NCBI GenBank assembly: GCA_903887415.1
Contig: CAISPO010000071.1
Location: 62,001 to 126,000 of the forward strand
Reading direction: 5' to 3'
From: an uncultured Bacteroidota bacterium
GTDB lineage: Bacteria > Bacteroidota > Bacteroidia > Chitinophagales > Chitinophagaceae
Length of the DNA: 64,000 nt
Shown: positions 7,569 to 17,505 of the stretch, piece after piece
Position numbering within the stretch: the first letter of the stretch is position 1
Layout: each line of letters opens with the position of its first letter
Program-made: the position numbers and the translations under genes
Notes under the pieces: model-generated
Database searches by the model: none
Told to the model about the DNA's origin: nothing
Seen by the model: the letters and a program-made list of their open reading frames with translations, nothing else

Positions 7569-10500
7569 ATGTTTGTATCCATTTTTGCTTTTGAGGTAAG
7601 GAGGTTGACAAGAACTCTGTCCACTTATATTTACTTTTTCATTTTGTTTGCTGTGGCATTTCTTCTGGCGTTGCTTGCGGGCGGCGCATTTCCGGGAGAT
7701 CAGACTGTTATGTTTGGTGAAAAGGTATATGCAAATGCTCCCACCGTTATTGATCAGCTAGTAGGCGGGATCAGTAATTTTATAGGGCTGATCATAGTGG
7801 TCGCAGTTATAGGCAACGCCATTCTGAAAGACTTCAGCAGCAATATCTATACAATGATATTCACTACACCTGTTTCTAAGTTCGATTATCTTTGCGGCCG
7901 TTTTTCGGCATCCCTTTTTGTTTGTCTTCTTATTCTTACCGCACCTGCTTTAGGCATAATGCTCGGGTATGCAACGCCCTGGGTAAACCCCGACAAAATA
8001 ACCGCATTTTCCCTCATACCCTACGCCTTGACCTATGTACAAACTATTATTCCAAACACCATAATTACAGGAGTTATTTTCTTTGCGGTAAGCCTTATAT
8101 CCCGCGATATTTTTGTCATATGGCTTTCTCTTGTCATTTTCTTAGTTGCCAGGGGCGTTTCCAACTCGATTGTTGGCTCACTTGAAAACCAAACCATTGC
8201 AGCGCTTCTGGATCCTATGGGCAACCTTGCCAAACGCGCGATGAGCAAATACTGGACTGTAGATCAGGATAACCATCTATACTATTCGATGCGCGGTTTA
8301 TTTTTAGCCAACAGGCTGATATGGCTCGGAATGGCCGGTATCATATGGAGCATAGGTTACTACTATTTTTCATTTACTTCCAGTCCGCGCAAATTATTAT
8401 TCAGAAAGCAAAAACTCGCCGACAGCTCCAAACTCACTTTTGTGCCATCATTCATTAACCGCAATGCTTTACCCGCGGTTACGCGTTCCTTTACAACCGG
8501 TGCAAACTTTAAAAACCTTTGGGGCCTTTCCATAAACGAATGCCTTGCATTATGGCGTAATATCTACTTCAGGATCATCATGCTGTTCGGGGTGGTTTTT
8601 TTGTTTATTGCCTCCACGCAGGTGGGTAAAATATATGATGTAACTGTGTATCCGGTCACTTACAAAGTAGTTGAGTCTTTAGCAGGTACGTTCTCGCTGT
8701 TCATGGTTATCGTTATTATCATGTTCTCCGGCGAACTGGTCTGGAAGTCCCGCGACTTTCGCATGAGCAATATTCTCGATTCCCTACCGGTACCTAACTG
8801 GGTGTTTTACGCCAGCAAGATGGCCGGGCTTATCTTCATGCAGCTATTGCTGTTAGCAGTGATTATGATATGCGGTATCATTGTTCAGCTATTTAAAGGC
8901 TATACCAATTTTGAAATACTGCTCTACGTTAAATATCTCCTGGGCTTCTACTTCATAGACCTGGTACTCCTTGCGGTACTCTCTGTTTTTATACAAACAC
9001 TGGTCAACAACAAATACCTGGGCTATTTCATTATCATCCTATTTTATATCTGGAACCTCTTCTTTGCCCAGCTTGTATTAAAACATAAACTGTTTGTATT
9101 TTCTTCAGATCCTGGTTTTGAATACTCAGATATGAATGGTTTTGGGCACCTGGTATTCCCCTATTATGTATTCAAAATATACTGGGGCGCGTTCTGCATT
9201 TTACTTGCCGTATTATCTAGCCTGCTATGGGCGCGGGGCAGCGAAAACAACCTGAAGCTACGCTGGACCCACGCCCTTAACAAAGCAAACCGCGCTTCCT
9301 GGGCAGTAGCTACAATTGCGCTGTTAACTTTCATGGCTGCAGGCGGGTATATTTATTACAATACAAACGTGCTGAATAAATTCCGAACCGAATTTCAGCA
9401 GGAGGAATTACAGGCGAACTATGAAAAGAAATTCAAGCGATTTGAATTTGCACCACAACCTAAAATCACTGACGTACAAGTGAGCGTGGACATTTTCCCA
9501 TCCGAGCGCAACCTGCATACCACAGGTACTTTTGTGCTCAAAAATAAAAGCCACTTTGCAATAGATTCCGTTCATGTATTGCTGCCTTCTTCGATAAAAG
9601 TAAATTCGCTCAGCTTTTCACGGCAATCGCAATTACAACTTAACGATTCCAATGGTTACTCCTATCGTATATATAAACTCGCGCAGGCCATGCAGCCCGG
9701 CGATACAATAACATTATCCTTCAATATCGATATGATAACAAAAGGATTCCGGGAGAGCTTCACTGGCCTGAGCAGGCCATTATACAATGGCACATTTGTC
9801 AACAACCAGGATTTTCTCCCTGCCATAGGATACGATCCAAATTTTGAGCTTTCCGATAATAACCAGAGGAAGAAGCACAGCCTTGGCTATCGCCCCACTG
9901 CAAATGCAATTACGGATACTGCGCAGTACCAACGCAACGTATTTACCCATGATGCGGATTTCATCACATTTGATGCCACAGTAAGTACGGTCCCTGATCA
10001 AACCGCCATGGCGCCCGGCTACCTGGTAAAAGAATGGACGGACAATGGCAGGCATTACTTCCATTACAAAATGGACAAACCAATTTTAAATTTTTATTCA
10101 TTCCTCTCGGCCCGCTACACGGTAAAAAAAGAAGTGTACAACGGCATCAACCTGGAGATATACTACCAGAAAGGGCACGAATACAACCTCGACAGGATGT
10201 TCAATGGCATGAAGAAGTCGCTGCAATATTATACAGCTAACTTCTCTCCTTACCAGCATAAGCAAGTACGCATACTAGAGTTCCCACGCTATGCCACATT
10301 CGCGCAGTCCTTCCCAAATACTATTCCGTTCTCCGAAGGCATAGGCTTTATTGCAGATGTTGACGATAGCAGTAAAGAAGACGTCGATTATCCTTTTTAT
10401 GTTACGGCACATGAGGTAGCGCACCAGTGGTTTGCCCACCAGGTAATAGGCGCAAACGTAGAAGGCTCCAATATGCTTTCAGAATCACTGGCACAGTATG

Positions 10501-11195
10501 GCGCCATAATGGTAATGGAAAAAGAATACGGCGAGGACCGCCTGCGGAAGTTCCTGCACATAGAAATGGACAACTATCTGCGCTCACGCGCCAATGAAGC
10601 CGAAAAAGAAAAAACGCTGGAGCGGGTAGATGACGGGCAACAATATATACTTTATCAGAAAGGTGGTATTGTGATGCATGCCCTCAATAAATACATGGGC
10701 GAAGACAGCCTGAATCATGCCCTCAAGCGGTTCATTGAACGTTATGCTTTCCAGGGGCCTCCCTACCCCACTACCCTCGACCTCGTAGCTTCCCTGCGCC
10801 AGTCAACCCCTGATTCGCTTCAATATTTCATAACCGATGCCTTCGAAAAGATCACTATCTACGACAACAAGATAACAGAGGCCCATTTGGACAGCAACAA
10901 AGGAGGCAGCAAGTATATCGTCAATGTAACAGTTGACTCCAAAAAAATCTACGCTGACTCCACAGGTAAGGAAACACCTGTACCATCCAATGACTACATA
11001 GAAATAGGCATCTATAATGACAAAACGACACTGGCGCAGGTGCAGCGGTATAAATTGAAGGGCGGTGAAACGAAATTATCCATCCCGGTTAGTAAACGGC
11101 CCTACAAAGTGGTGATAGATCCCCGCCTGCTGCTCATAGACAAAAAGCTGGACGATAATGAGATGAAGCTGGAGGGCGGAGAGAAGAAGAAATAA
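7569..11195 (+). CDS. ABC-2 permease fused to M1-family aminopeptidase
   Basis: 1208 residues. Residues about 1-600 hold two sets of six membrane segments typical of ABC-2 permeases (for example YFFILFAVAFLLALLAGG and the FVIWLSLVIFLVARG run). After a last membrane helix near residue 590 comes a periplasmic M1 gluzincin part: HEVAHQW (H948, E949, H952) with the third zinc ligand in S-E-S-L-A-Q-Y (E972). The fusion places the peptidase outside the inner membrane next to the transporter pore. This architecture is widespread in Bacteroidota; the cargo is unknown, but export coupled to peptide trimming is a reasonable guess. Encoded directly after its ATPase, so almost surely co-transcribed. Confidence 0.92.
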   Translation: MFVSIFAFEVRRLTRTLSTYIYFFILFAVAFLLALLAGGAFPGDQTVMFGEKVYANAPTVIDQLVGGISNFIGLIIVVAVIGNAILKDFSSNIYTMIFTTPVSKFDYLCGRFSASLFVCLLILTAPALGIMLGYATPWVNPDKITAFSLIPYALTYVQTIIPNTIITGVIFFAVSLISRDIFVIWLSLVIFLVARGVSNSIVGSLENQTIAALLDPMGNLAKRAMSKYWTVDQDNHLYYSMRGLFLANRLIWLGMAGIIWSIGYYYFSFTSSPRKLLFRKQKLADSSKLTFVPSFINRNALPAVTRSFTTGANFKNLWGLSINECLALWRNIYFRIIMLFGVVFLFIASTQVGKIYDVTVYPVTYKVVESLAGTFSLFMVIVIIMFSGELVWKSRDFRMSNILDSLPVPNWVFYASKMAGLIFMQLLLLAVIMICGIIVQLFKGYTNFEILLYVKYLLGFYFIDLVLLAVLSVFIQTLVNNKYLGYFIIILFYIWNLFFAQLVLKHKLFVFSSDPGFEYSDMNGFGHLVFPYYVFKIYWGAFCILLAVLSSLLWARGSENNLKLRWTHALNKANRASWAVATIALLTFMAAGGYIYYNTNVLNKFRTEFQQEELQANYEKKFKRFEFAPQPKITDVQVSVDIFPSERNLHTTGTFVLKNKSHFAIDSVHVLLPSSIKVNSLSFSRQSQLQLNDSNGYSYRIYKLAQAMQPGDTITLSFNIDMITKGFRESFTGLSRPLYNGTFVNNQDFLPAIGYDPNFELSDNNQRKKHSLGYRPTANAITDTAQYQRNVFTHDADFITFDATVSTVPDQTAMAPGYLVKEWTDNGRHYFHYKMDKPILNFYSFLSARYTVKKEVYNGINLEIYYQKGHEYNLDRMFNGMKKSLQYYTANFSPYQHKQVRILEFPRYATFAQSFPNTIPFSEGIGFIADVDDSSKEDVDYPFYVTAHEVAHQWFAHQVIGANVEGSNMLSESLAQYGAIMVMEKEYGEDRLRKFLHIEMDNYLRSRANEAEKEKTLERVDDGQQYILYQKGGIVMHALNKYMGEDSLNHALKRFIERYAFQGPPYPTTLDLVASLRQSTPDSLQYFITDAFEKITIYDNKITEAHLDSNKGGSKYIVNVTVDSKKIYADSTGKETPVPSNDYIEIGIYNDKTTLAQVQRYKLKGGETKLSIPVSKRPYKVVIDPRLLLIDKKLDDNEMKLEGGEKKK

Positions 11196-11262
11196 CTCTG
11201 GTTGCCTAAAATATTTTGATACTCAAACTCACGTCGTAAATTGGACTTTAACCCCGGCGTAT

Positions 11263-11640
11263 ATGAAATACATAATTCCGTTTCTGATACTATTGCTGGT
11301 CACGTGCAGCATGTGCAAAAAAGATGAGTCATTGAAAACATCCGGGACGTTCTCACTAACCGGCGGCACTTGGCACCTGTTCTTTATTACCGGCGGCATT
11401 GCCGGCATTCATGCTACACCTACGCAAAACCAATACAAATCATTTAGTTTCAATGCTGATGCTACCTGTGTTATTACAACAGGTGCCCAGGTCATACATG
11501 GAACCTACAGTATTTCGTCAGGCAGTTATCCAATAATATCTTTCAGCGATTCTGAATCATACACACTTAATAATTTTCATGACACGCTCGTCCTCGAGCA
11601 AAACTACTCTGATGGCTTCAATTACTATTTTGTAAAATAA
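11263..11640 (+). CDS. Small exported lipocalin-like protein, probable lipoprotein
   Basis: 125 residues. The N-terminus MKYIIPFLILLLVTCSMCKKDE is a hydrophobic signal with cysteines at 15 and 18; C18 before K-K-D-E gives the typical look of a Bacteroidota lipoprotein (Cys followed by charged residues), although the lipobox is not canonical. The mature part (TFSLTGGTWHLFFITGG, then repeated strand pairs) resembles the lipocalin-like small domains common in this phylum, with W-H-L at the first strand. Ends 3 bp before the stop of the convergent neighbour. Function unknown. Confidence 0.65.
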   Translation: MKYIIPFLILLLVTCSMCKKDESLKTSGTFSLTGGTWHLFFITGGIAGIHATPTQNQYKSFSFNADATCVITTGAQVIHGTYSISSGSYPIISFSDSESYTLNNFHDTLVLEQNYSDGFNYYFVK

Positions 11641-11643
11641 GGG

Positions 11644-12348
11644 TTACACAAGATGCCGCACCAGCACCCGTTTCGCTACTGGCAGCAATGTTTCATTAAA
11701 TGGCACACTTAGTGGGAATTCCATCTTATATACCGCAGGATTTGGCAATGCCCGGTAGGCCCTTATAATATCCAGCTTTATCTGCTCATAAGTATTAGCA
11801 AGGCTTTTTGTGCGGCTGTCTATATACTCCATTCTGATGCCTTTGAATTTTGCGTTCTGATGTTCAAAAAGCGTTACGGTGTAACTATATATCCTCACCT
11901 CAGGGCGGCTGGAATAGCGTAAAAAAACATACCCTTCATTTTTGTAAAGCGGCATTATGCCTACAGGCTCTACCTCCAGTTTCTTCTCTACAAAATCATA
12001 TATCTCCGCGCCTTCGCTGATAGTTACCTTCATTTCATCTACACCATATTGCACTATACGGCTCAGTTCCTGCATTACATCATCATCGGCAAGCATCCGT
12101 TCATATACCATTTCCAGTTTTTGCATGTCCAGCATGTCAAACTTCTTCGGGAACCTGTCCTGCAGAAATTGTTTGTTATTCTGAAAAGCAACAAGGTTAT
12201 TGTAGTGAAAGACCATATCAGCAAGCTGCGGGTATAGCTTAGTCTCATTAAAGCACTTTTTCACTTCCTGCAGGTAGGCCAGCAGCCTGTATTTCTGCAG
12301 CTCAAAATCTATATATCCTTCCATGAACCACGTTTCGCTAAGTACCAT
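11644..12348 (-). CDS. Conserved hypothetical protein
   Basis: 234 residues, no signal peptide or membrane segment. The N-terminal two thirds are helical (FELQKYRLLAYLQEVKKCF; MLDMQKLEMVYERML; VMQELSRIVQYGVDEMK), the remainder has strands (GYVFLRYSSRPEVRIYSYTVTLFE) and a final basic stretch. I do not recognise the family. Codon use and composition match the neighbours and the frame is uninterrupted, so it is a real gene. It converges with the lipocalin-like gene (3 bp between stops). Confidence 0.65.
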   Translation of the reverse strand: MVLSETWFMEGYIDFELQKYRLLAYLQEVKKCFNETKLYPQLADMVFHYNNLVAFQNNKQFLQDRFPKKFDMLDMQKLEMVYERMLADDDVMQELSRIVQYGVDEMKVTISEGAEIYDFVEKKLEVEPVGIMPLYKNEGYVFLRYSSRPEVRIYSYTVTLFEHQNAKFKGIRMEYIDSRTKSLANTYEQIKLDIIRAYRALPNPAVYKMEFPLSVPFNETLLPVAKRVLVRHLV

Positions 12349-12484
12349 ATATCAAACCTTTGTTCCAAGTTAACTATATCAAAACCAATGCCATAAAAAG
12401 GATTTGCACATTTTGTGAATTCTCTGACCATAGGTGCCCTGCACATTGAAGGTGTGGATACCTAAAAAAACCATTTGCAGCCAT

Positions 12485-12492
12485 TATTTTTG
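12485..12492 (+). promoter_or_regulatory. Bacteroidota -7 box (TATTTTTG)
   Basis: TATTTTTG matches TAnnTTTG in the 258-bp gap before the large surface protein at 12607. If used, the transcript would have an untranslated leader of about 110 nt. No -33 TTG at good distance is visible. Confidence 0.35.
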
Positions 12493-12606
12493 CTTATATT
12501 TACGCATTATATTTTATTTATTGTTTCAGGGATTGAAAAAAGATCGCTGTAGCACTAACATTTGTTTTAAAAAAACCGTCATAAGTATAAATCTAAAGCT
12601 GCAATT

Positions 12607-15600
12607 ATGAGAAAATTTACCCTTGTTGTTCTTTTTATGGCCCTGGCCGTTATTTCCCGTTCACAAACCCTTTCCTTTTCACTCGTTACCGCGCCCTGCC
12701 ATAATGATGGCCTCTTAACGATAAACGTTACCGGCCTTACCCCTCCGCTTACCGTTAGCTGGACCACCTACGGCACCAGCGGCGCCACCATCACGCACAC
12801 CGGCGTCACGGGCCTTTTCGATGCCCTCACCGGCTATTCCGGCGGACCAGTTTATGTTTATGCTACTGATGGCGTCAGCGCTGCGGCCAATAGTTATGGT
12901 GGGATGCCTCCGTTTTATTTTTCTGTACATACTACCCCTGAGGTGTGTCCTACCCTGGGCTCTGCAAGCGCTTCCATTAGTGGCGGCACCGGGCCATATA
13001 CCTACCAGTGGTACAATATAGCTACTTCTGCAACTGTGGGTACAGGCACCCCTATTAACCTCCCTACCGGCCAATACGGTGTTATGATCACTGATGCCGC
13101 GGGATGTACTTATGGCACACAAGACGATACCTATGATACTGCGTCATCAGCTATTATCGGTTACATTGCACCGTTCACCGTTTCATTAAATGCAACAACT
13201 GCTAATTGCACTAATGGTACTGCGTCGGTTGTCAGCGTTTCATCGGGCGCTGCCCTTCCCGTGACTTATCTATGGAATAATGGCGCAACAACCGCCGCTA
13301 TAGCCGGGCTTACCACTGGTTTCTACAGCGTAGTAATTACCGATGCGCTTGGCTGCGTAAATGCGCTCGACTCTGGCAGCAGTAGTGCTGGTATCTACGT
13401 TCCTCAGTCTGTCGCTATTTCAGCGCCGGTTACAGCTACACCGACGTCTTGCCTGGATACGAATGGCGCAGTCATTGCGTTCGGTTCAGGAGGCGTTTCT
13501 CCCTATACTTATCTCTGGAACAATGGGTCTGCCGCGCAATCACAAACAGGATTAGCGGCTGGTTATTACTCGGTTCTGGCAACCGATGCTAATGGATGTA
13601 TCGGCAGCGGGGCTGCATATGTGAATGTTTCAACGCCAATTTCGGTTACCTACAGCTCCACCCCGAGTTTGTGTACGTCACCAACGGGTAATGCTACGTT
13701 GGTACCTGCAGGTGGCACTTCGCCATACACCGTATTATGGTACACTGCTCCGCCTCAAACAACCCCTACGGCCACATCTCTGTCTGCAGGCAATTACAAC
13801 TTCAGGGTTACAGATGCTGTCGGCTGCGTTCAAACCGGCACAGTAACCGTGCCGCCTGTTGATGTTATCAGCCTTAGTTTTTCTTCAACCCCGGCATTAT
13901 GTACACTTTCTACCGGCAGCATAAACGTTGCAGCCGTTGGCGGTATTACTCCATACACTTATTTGTGGAACACGGGCGCCACTACCCCCAGCCTTACTGG
14001 TGTATCATCCGGCTATTACACACTTACTGTTACCGATAACATGGGTTGCTCCGTAACCAAATCCCCTTATTTACCGAGCAATTCACCGGTAACGCTTGCG
14101 GTTAACACTACTCCTGCTTCATGTATCTTCACAAACGATGGTATGCTAACGGCAGTGCCTATGGGCGGCTCAGCGCCTTATGCTTACGGATGGAGCACTG
14201 GCGGCACTTCTGCCACTATCACCGGATTACCATACGGGCCCTACTGGTCTTACGTAACTGATGCATCGGGATGCACTGCGAGCACCTATACATGGTTGCC
14301 TTTCGACTCTTCCGCAACGGATTGTTACTGCACCATATCGGGCACTATTTACAACGATACAAACAGCAACTGCACCCAGGACCCCGGCGAAGCAGGGATA
14401 AATAATGTGCAGGTTTACTGCAGCGGCATTGGTTATACTTATACCGATGCCAGCGGCCATTATTCATTCCTTGTTCCTTCGGGTACTTATACCGTATCAG
14501 AGACTATTCTGGCATTTTACCCGCTTGCCCCCTGCGAGACCAACGGAAAAGTTGTAACGACAGTTGCCGCAGCAGGCTGTGTGCAGACAATCAATTTTGC
14601 AAACACTATGGATACGATCCATGATATGCACATATCTACATGGGACTACAGTTTCCCGGTAATAGGCAATACATACACACAGATCACAACTATATCAAAT
14701 GACGGCACAATAGAGGAAGATTCTGTACTCGCAATTTATGCGGACGACGGGCAAATATTGACGCCAACGTTTACGCCATCCGGAGTATTCACCGGACCGG
14801 CTAATCATTACAACACCGCTGCCGGTTTCCCCGCAATGGTTCCCGGCCAAACCAACTTTTACTACACTAATTATAATGTCCCTACCGATATTCCAATCAA
14901 CACTCCGCTGAATTTTTACGACTCTATAGCCTACAAAGCGCCACTGGACAACTGGCTCACAGATTATTCCCCATGGAACAACGTTAATAACCTCTCTACA
15001 GTAACCGTTGCTGCTTACGATCCTAACTTCAAGGAGGTAAGCCCTAAAGGCACCGGCCCAACAGGCCTCATCACCTATGCCGATTCCACACTGGAATATA
15101 TGGTGCACTTCCAGAACACCGGTACAGCGCCAGCCCAGAACATCATTGTGGTAGATACACTGGATAACAACCTTGACTGGACCACCCTGCGCCCGGAGTA
15201 TATGTCTGCAGCATGCAAGGTAACCCTACAGCAGATAGGCAGCCTGAAAGTTGCGAAATTCACGTTCAGGAATATTTTCCTTCCCACCAAAACGTCTAAC
15301 GATCTCCGCAGCAATGGCATGTTTACCTATACCATCAAGACAATGCCGGGCTTGCCGATTGGTACACAATTCAAGAACCACGCTTCCATCTACTTTGATT
15401 ATAATGCCCCGGTAATGACCAACCAGACGCTGAATACGCTTGGCGCTACAGCTACCACAGCAGTCAACAATACTACAGCAGAGCCGCAAAGGTCATTCAC
15501 TATTTACCCCAACCCTGCCGGCCAGAACTTCTACTCAGTTATCAACAGCGCAGCATCAGTGTCTGCTGAAATGAGTATCTCTGATGTTACCGGGAAAGTA

Positions 15601-15741
15601 CTGGCAAGCAAAACAATTGCCCTGCAAAAAGGCGCCCAGACCATTGCTACTAACATCAGCACACTGGCTCCCGGCGTTTACTTCGTTACCTTAAATAATA
15701 ATGGTAAAACAGAAACTCAGAAACTGGTAGTAATAAAATAA
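12607..15741 (+). CDS. T9SS surface protein with SprB repeats
   Basis: 1044 residues. Signal peptide MRKFTLVVLFMALAVISRSQ. Residues about 25-570 carry about eight SprB-type repeats, each with a core like PYTYLWNNG, then a short turn and G-Y-Y-S-V-x-V-T-D-x-x-G-C. Next comes an SdrD-B-like segment (ISGTIYNDTNSNCTQDPGE), a beta-rich DUF7619-like domain with YDPNFKEVSPKG and EYMVHFQNTGTAPA, and a type A T9SS sorting domain (FTIYPNPAGQNF near residue 966, ending TQKLVVIK). Predicted large adhesin-like surface protein. SprB-type repeats are known from gliding adhesins, but the repeats occur in many unrelated surface proteins, so gliding is not implied. A strong terminator follows. Confidence 0.88.
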   Translation: MRKFTLVVLFMALAVISRSQTLSFSLVTAPCHNDGLLTINVTGLTPPLTVSWTTYGTSGATITHTGVTGLFDALTGYSGGPVYVYATDGVSAAANSYGGMPPFYFSVHTTPEVCPTLGSASASISGGTGPYTYQWYNIATSATVGTGTPINLPTGQYGVMITDAAGCTYGTQDDTYDTASSAIIGYIAPFTVSLNATTANCTNGTASVVSVSSGAALPVTYLWNNGATTAAIAGLTTGFYSVVITDALGCVNALDSGSSSAGIYVPQSVAISAPVTATPTSCLDTNGAVIAFGSGGVSPYTYLWNNGSAAQSQTGLAAGYYSVLATDANGCIGSGAAYVNVSTPISVTYSSTPSLCTSPTGNATLVPAGGTSPYTVLWYTAPPQTTPTATSLSAGNYNFRVTDAVGCVQTGTVTVPPVDVISLSFSSTPALCTLSTGSINVAAVGGITPYTYLWNTGATTPSLTGVSSGYYTLTVTDNMGCSVTKSPYLPSNSPVTLAVNTTPASCIFTNDGMLTAVPMGGSAPYAYGWSTGGTSATITGLPYGPYWSYVTDASGCTASTYTWLPFDSSATDCYCTISGTIYNDTNSNCTQDPGEAGINNVQVYCSGIGYTYTDASGHYSFLVPSGTYTVSETILAFYPLAPCETNGKVVTTVAAAGCVQTINFANTMDTIHDMHISTWDYSFPVIGNTYTQITTISNDGTIEEDSVLAIYADDGQILTPTFTPSGVFTGPANHYNTAAGFPAMVPGQTNFYYTNYNVPTDIPINTPLNFYDSIAYKAPLDNWLTDYSPWNNVNNLSTVTVAAYDPNFKEVSPKGTGPTGLITYADSTLEYMVHFQNTGTAPAQNIIVVDTLDNNLDWTTLRPEYMSAACKVTLQQIGSLKVAKFTFRNIFLPTKTSNDLRSNGMFTYTIKTMPGLPIGTQFKNHASIYFDYNAPVMTNQTLNTLGATATTAVNNTTAEPQRSFTIYPNPAGQNFYSVINSAASVSAEMSISDVTGKVLASKTIALQKGAQTIATNISTLAPGVYFVTLNNNGKTETQKLVVIK

Positions 15742-15756
15742 GATGCTCTGTTACAT

Positions 15757-15789
15757 AAAAAAGGATACCGGAAAGCGGTATCCTTTTTT
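15757..15789 (+). terminator. Rho-independent terminator
   Basis: Perfect 8-bp stem GGATACCG / CGGTATCC (15763-15770 and 15776-15783) with loop GAAAG, flanked by A6 and T6, placed 15 bp after the stop of the SprB-repeat gene. Confidence 0.9.
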
Positions 15790-15836
15790 ATGCAGCTAAA
15801 CCTGATATTTACTTAGCAACAAAAAAAGAATCAGCC

Positions 15837-16592
15837 ATGAAATTGAAATACGCAGCAATACTATCACTGTTCTTTTTCTCAGCATTCGCATGTTATGCCG
15901 ATTCAAAAAAGGGCAGCGAAGAAATAATACAAATGGTGAAAGCCTTCAATAAACGGCTGGAGAAAACGGCCCCGGAAGATGGCTTCTTCATAGTAATACA
16001 AGATAAGGATAACGACCAAATCAACGCCTTCAAAATATCCTATTTTACCTTGACAATACGGGATAAAAAAATGGAATATCGGCTTGATGCAGCCGTTGAC
16101 AGCGGGCATTTCTTTGCTTCTGTTGAGGAAAACGGCAAGGTATTGAAAATAGTGTACAATGCTTATAAAACCAAGGTTGCTTACGCCGTTAAGATGATCG
16201 GGAATTCATTGCAGCTTTTCGATGAAAATGACAAAGCCATTTTTCCCTCGCCGGATAATGGTGCCACAAATGCACATGCCGAAGATGTACGCACTGCTGC
16301 CGATGTAATGCCGAAACCTTCCTTTGACCTCGGCGCTTACCTGGGCGACAATCTGCATTATCCCGAAAATGCAAGACTAAATAATAAAGAAGGCAAAGTA
16401 TTAGTAAGGTTTGTAGTAGATGAAAATGGCACAATAAGCGATGCTGAAGTAATGAAAGGTTTTGATGATGAATGCGATCAGGAAGCACTGAGGGTGGTAA
16501 GGAATATGCCTACATGGATACCCGGCAAGATAGACGGAAAAAATGTTAAGGTTTATTTTACGCTGCCTATGCGCTTCAAACTGACCAACTGA
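15837..16592 (+). CDS. Exported protein with TonB C-terminal domain
   Basis: 251 residues. Signal peptide MKLKYAAILSLFFFSAFACYA; unlike classical TonB there is no retained membrane anchor with proline-rich linker. Residues about 25-130 form an unknown domain (EEIIQMVKAFNKRLEKTAP). Residues about 165-251 are a TonB C-terminal domain: LHYPENARLNNKEGKVLVRF, V-D-E-N-G-T-I-S-D-A-E-V, then D-Q-E-A-L-R-V-V and W-I-P-G-K-I-D-G-K-N-V. In Bacteroidota such periplasmic TonB-C proteins are common, and may link outer membrane receptors or peptidoglycan to other partners. No receptor gene is adjacent. Confidence 0.82.
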   Translation: MKLKYAAILSLFFFSAFACYADSKKGSEEIIQMVKAFNKRLEKTAPEDGFFIVIQDKDNDQINAFKISYFTLTIRDKKMEYRLDAAVDSGHFFASVEENGKVLKIVYNAYKTKVAYAVKMIGNSLQLFDENDKAIFPSPDNGATNAHAEDVRTAADVMPKPSFDLGAYLGDNLHYPENARLNNKEGKVLVRFVVDENGTISDAEVMKGFDDECDQEALRVVRNMPTWIPGKIDGKNVKVYFTLPMRFKLTN

Positions 16593-16628
16593 CAAAGCGC
16601 AGATGATCTCTGAAAATATAATACTTCC

Positions 16629-17339
16629 CTACTGCGAATTCCTTGGAGTACTATAATTGCGATAGCGATATACGCTAGACTTTACAAAATTGTAAAAGAA
16701 ATAATCGTTCATGCCCTTTAGCTGCTCGAAGCTGGGCCGGTACCTGCGCATAAAATAATGAAGGCTGTCGCCCTGCAGGCCTGTGAATTTGGAAACCACT
16801 TCCTCGGTAAACGTCTTGTCAACATATTTTTCCTTTTCAAACTCAGTATAATCATCCTGGAATTGCCATATCTCCCTGTTCTTCTTGCTCATTGCCGAAA
16901 ATGGCGACTGCACTATGCCCAGGCCTGAAAGCTTAGGGAAATCAAGTTCTGTTTTATAAAGCTCATGATACCGGATACTATCACTTTTGTAATCGTACCG
17001 GTTACCATTTGCAAAACTATTGTCCTTGTTTATTTCAGATATCCCCTTCTTCATAATGATCCTGAAGTAAGAGGGTACGTAGCCCTGCGGCACACGCACG
17101 CGGGCTGTTTTATACCCTGTTTTTTTAAACTCCAGCAATTGCCCCCCGGAAGCAGCGATGATAAAAGCCCCCTGCTCATCATTCGAAATATTGAGCATCG
17201 TATATATATTCAGTATTTCTACCCCGGTAAGCGGCTTTTTATTGTCCACATCCAACACTTCGCCGCGTATTGTCTGCGCAGCAACCGGGAAACAGAATAA
17301 GCTACATAAAAATAAAAGCAGGCTGGTTTTGACAGACAT
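16629..17339 (-). CDS. Exported protein with carboxypeptidase-regulatory-like domain
   Basis: About 236 residues from the ATG at 17339 ([22 protein letters not shown], a clear signal peptide; the frame extends 12 codons upstream but without use). Residues about 23-100 show the CarboxypepD_reg-like beta sandwich: [20 protein letters not shown] and a K-K-T-G-Y-K-T strand. The C-terminal half is helical and charged ([37 protein letters not shown]) and has no plug or barrel, so it is not a TonB receptor. This two-part layout is frequent in Bacteroidota exported proteins of unknown function. Confidence 0.75.
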   Translation of the reverse strand: MSVKTSLLLFLCSLFCFPVAAQTIRGEVLDVDNKKPLTGVEILNIYTMLNISNDEQGAFIIAASGGQLLEFKKTGYKTARVRVPQGYVPSYFRIIMKKGISEINKDNSFANGNRYDYKSDSIRYHELYKTELDFPKLSGLGIVQSPFSAMSKKNREIWQFQDDYTEFEKEKYVDKTFTEEVVSKFTGLQGDSLHYFMRRYRPSFEQLKGMNDYFFYNFVKSSVYRYRNYSTPRNSQ

Positions 17340-17505
17340 ATCAGGCACTAAATTACAGTTTAGCCAGTATCTCATACAGTTATTTTTGTTAAAAAAGCAA
17401 TCAGCGCTAATGAAATTCGATTACCCAAACCATCAACACATCTTCAAAGCAGTATATTTGCCCAAAAGCCGCAGACTTACGATTAGCGACTCACGACTAA
17501 ACGAA

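Noticed and set aside
13000-14300. Tandem DNA repeats in the 12607 gene as a mobile or CRISPR-like array
   Set aside because: They are diverged SprB-type protein repeats, similar in residues but not in DNA.
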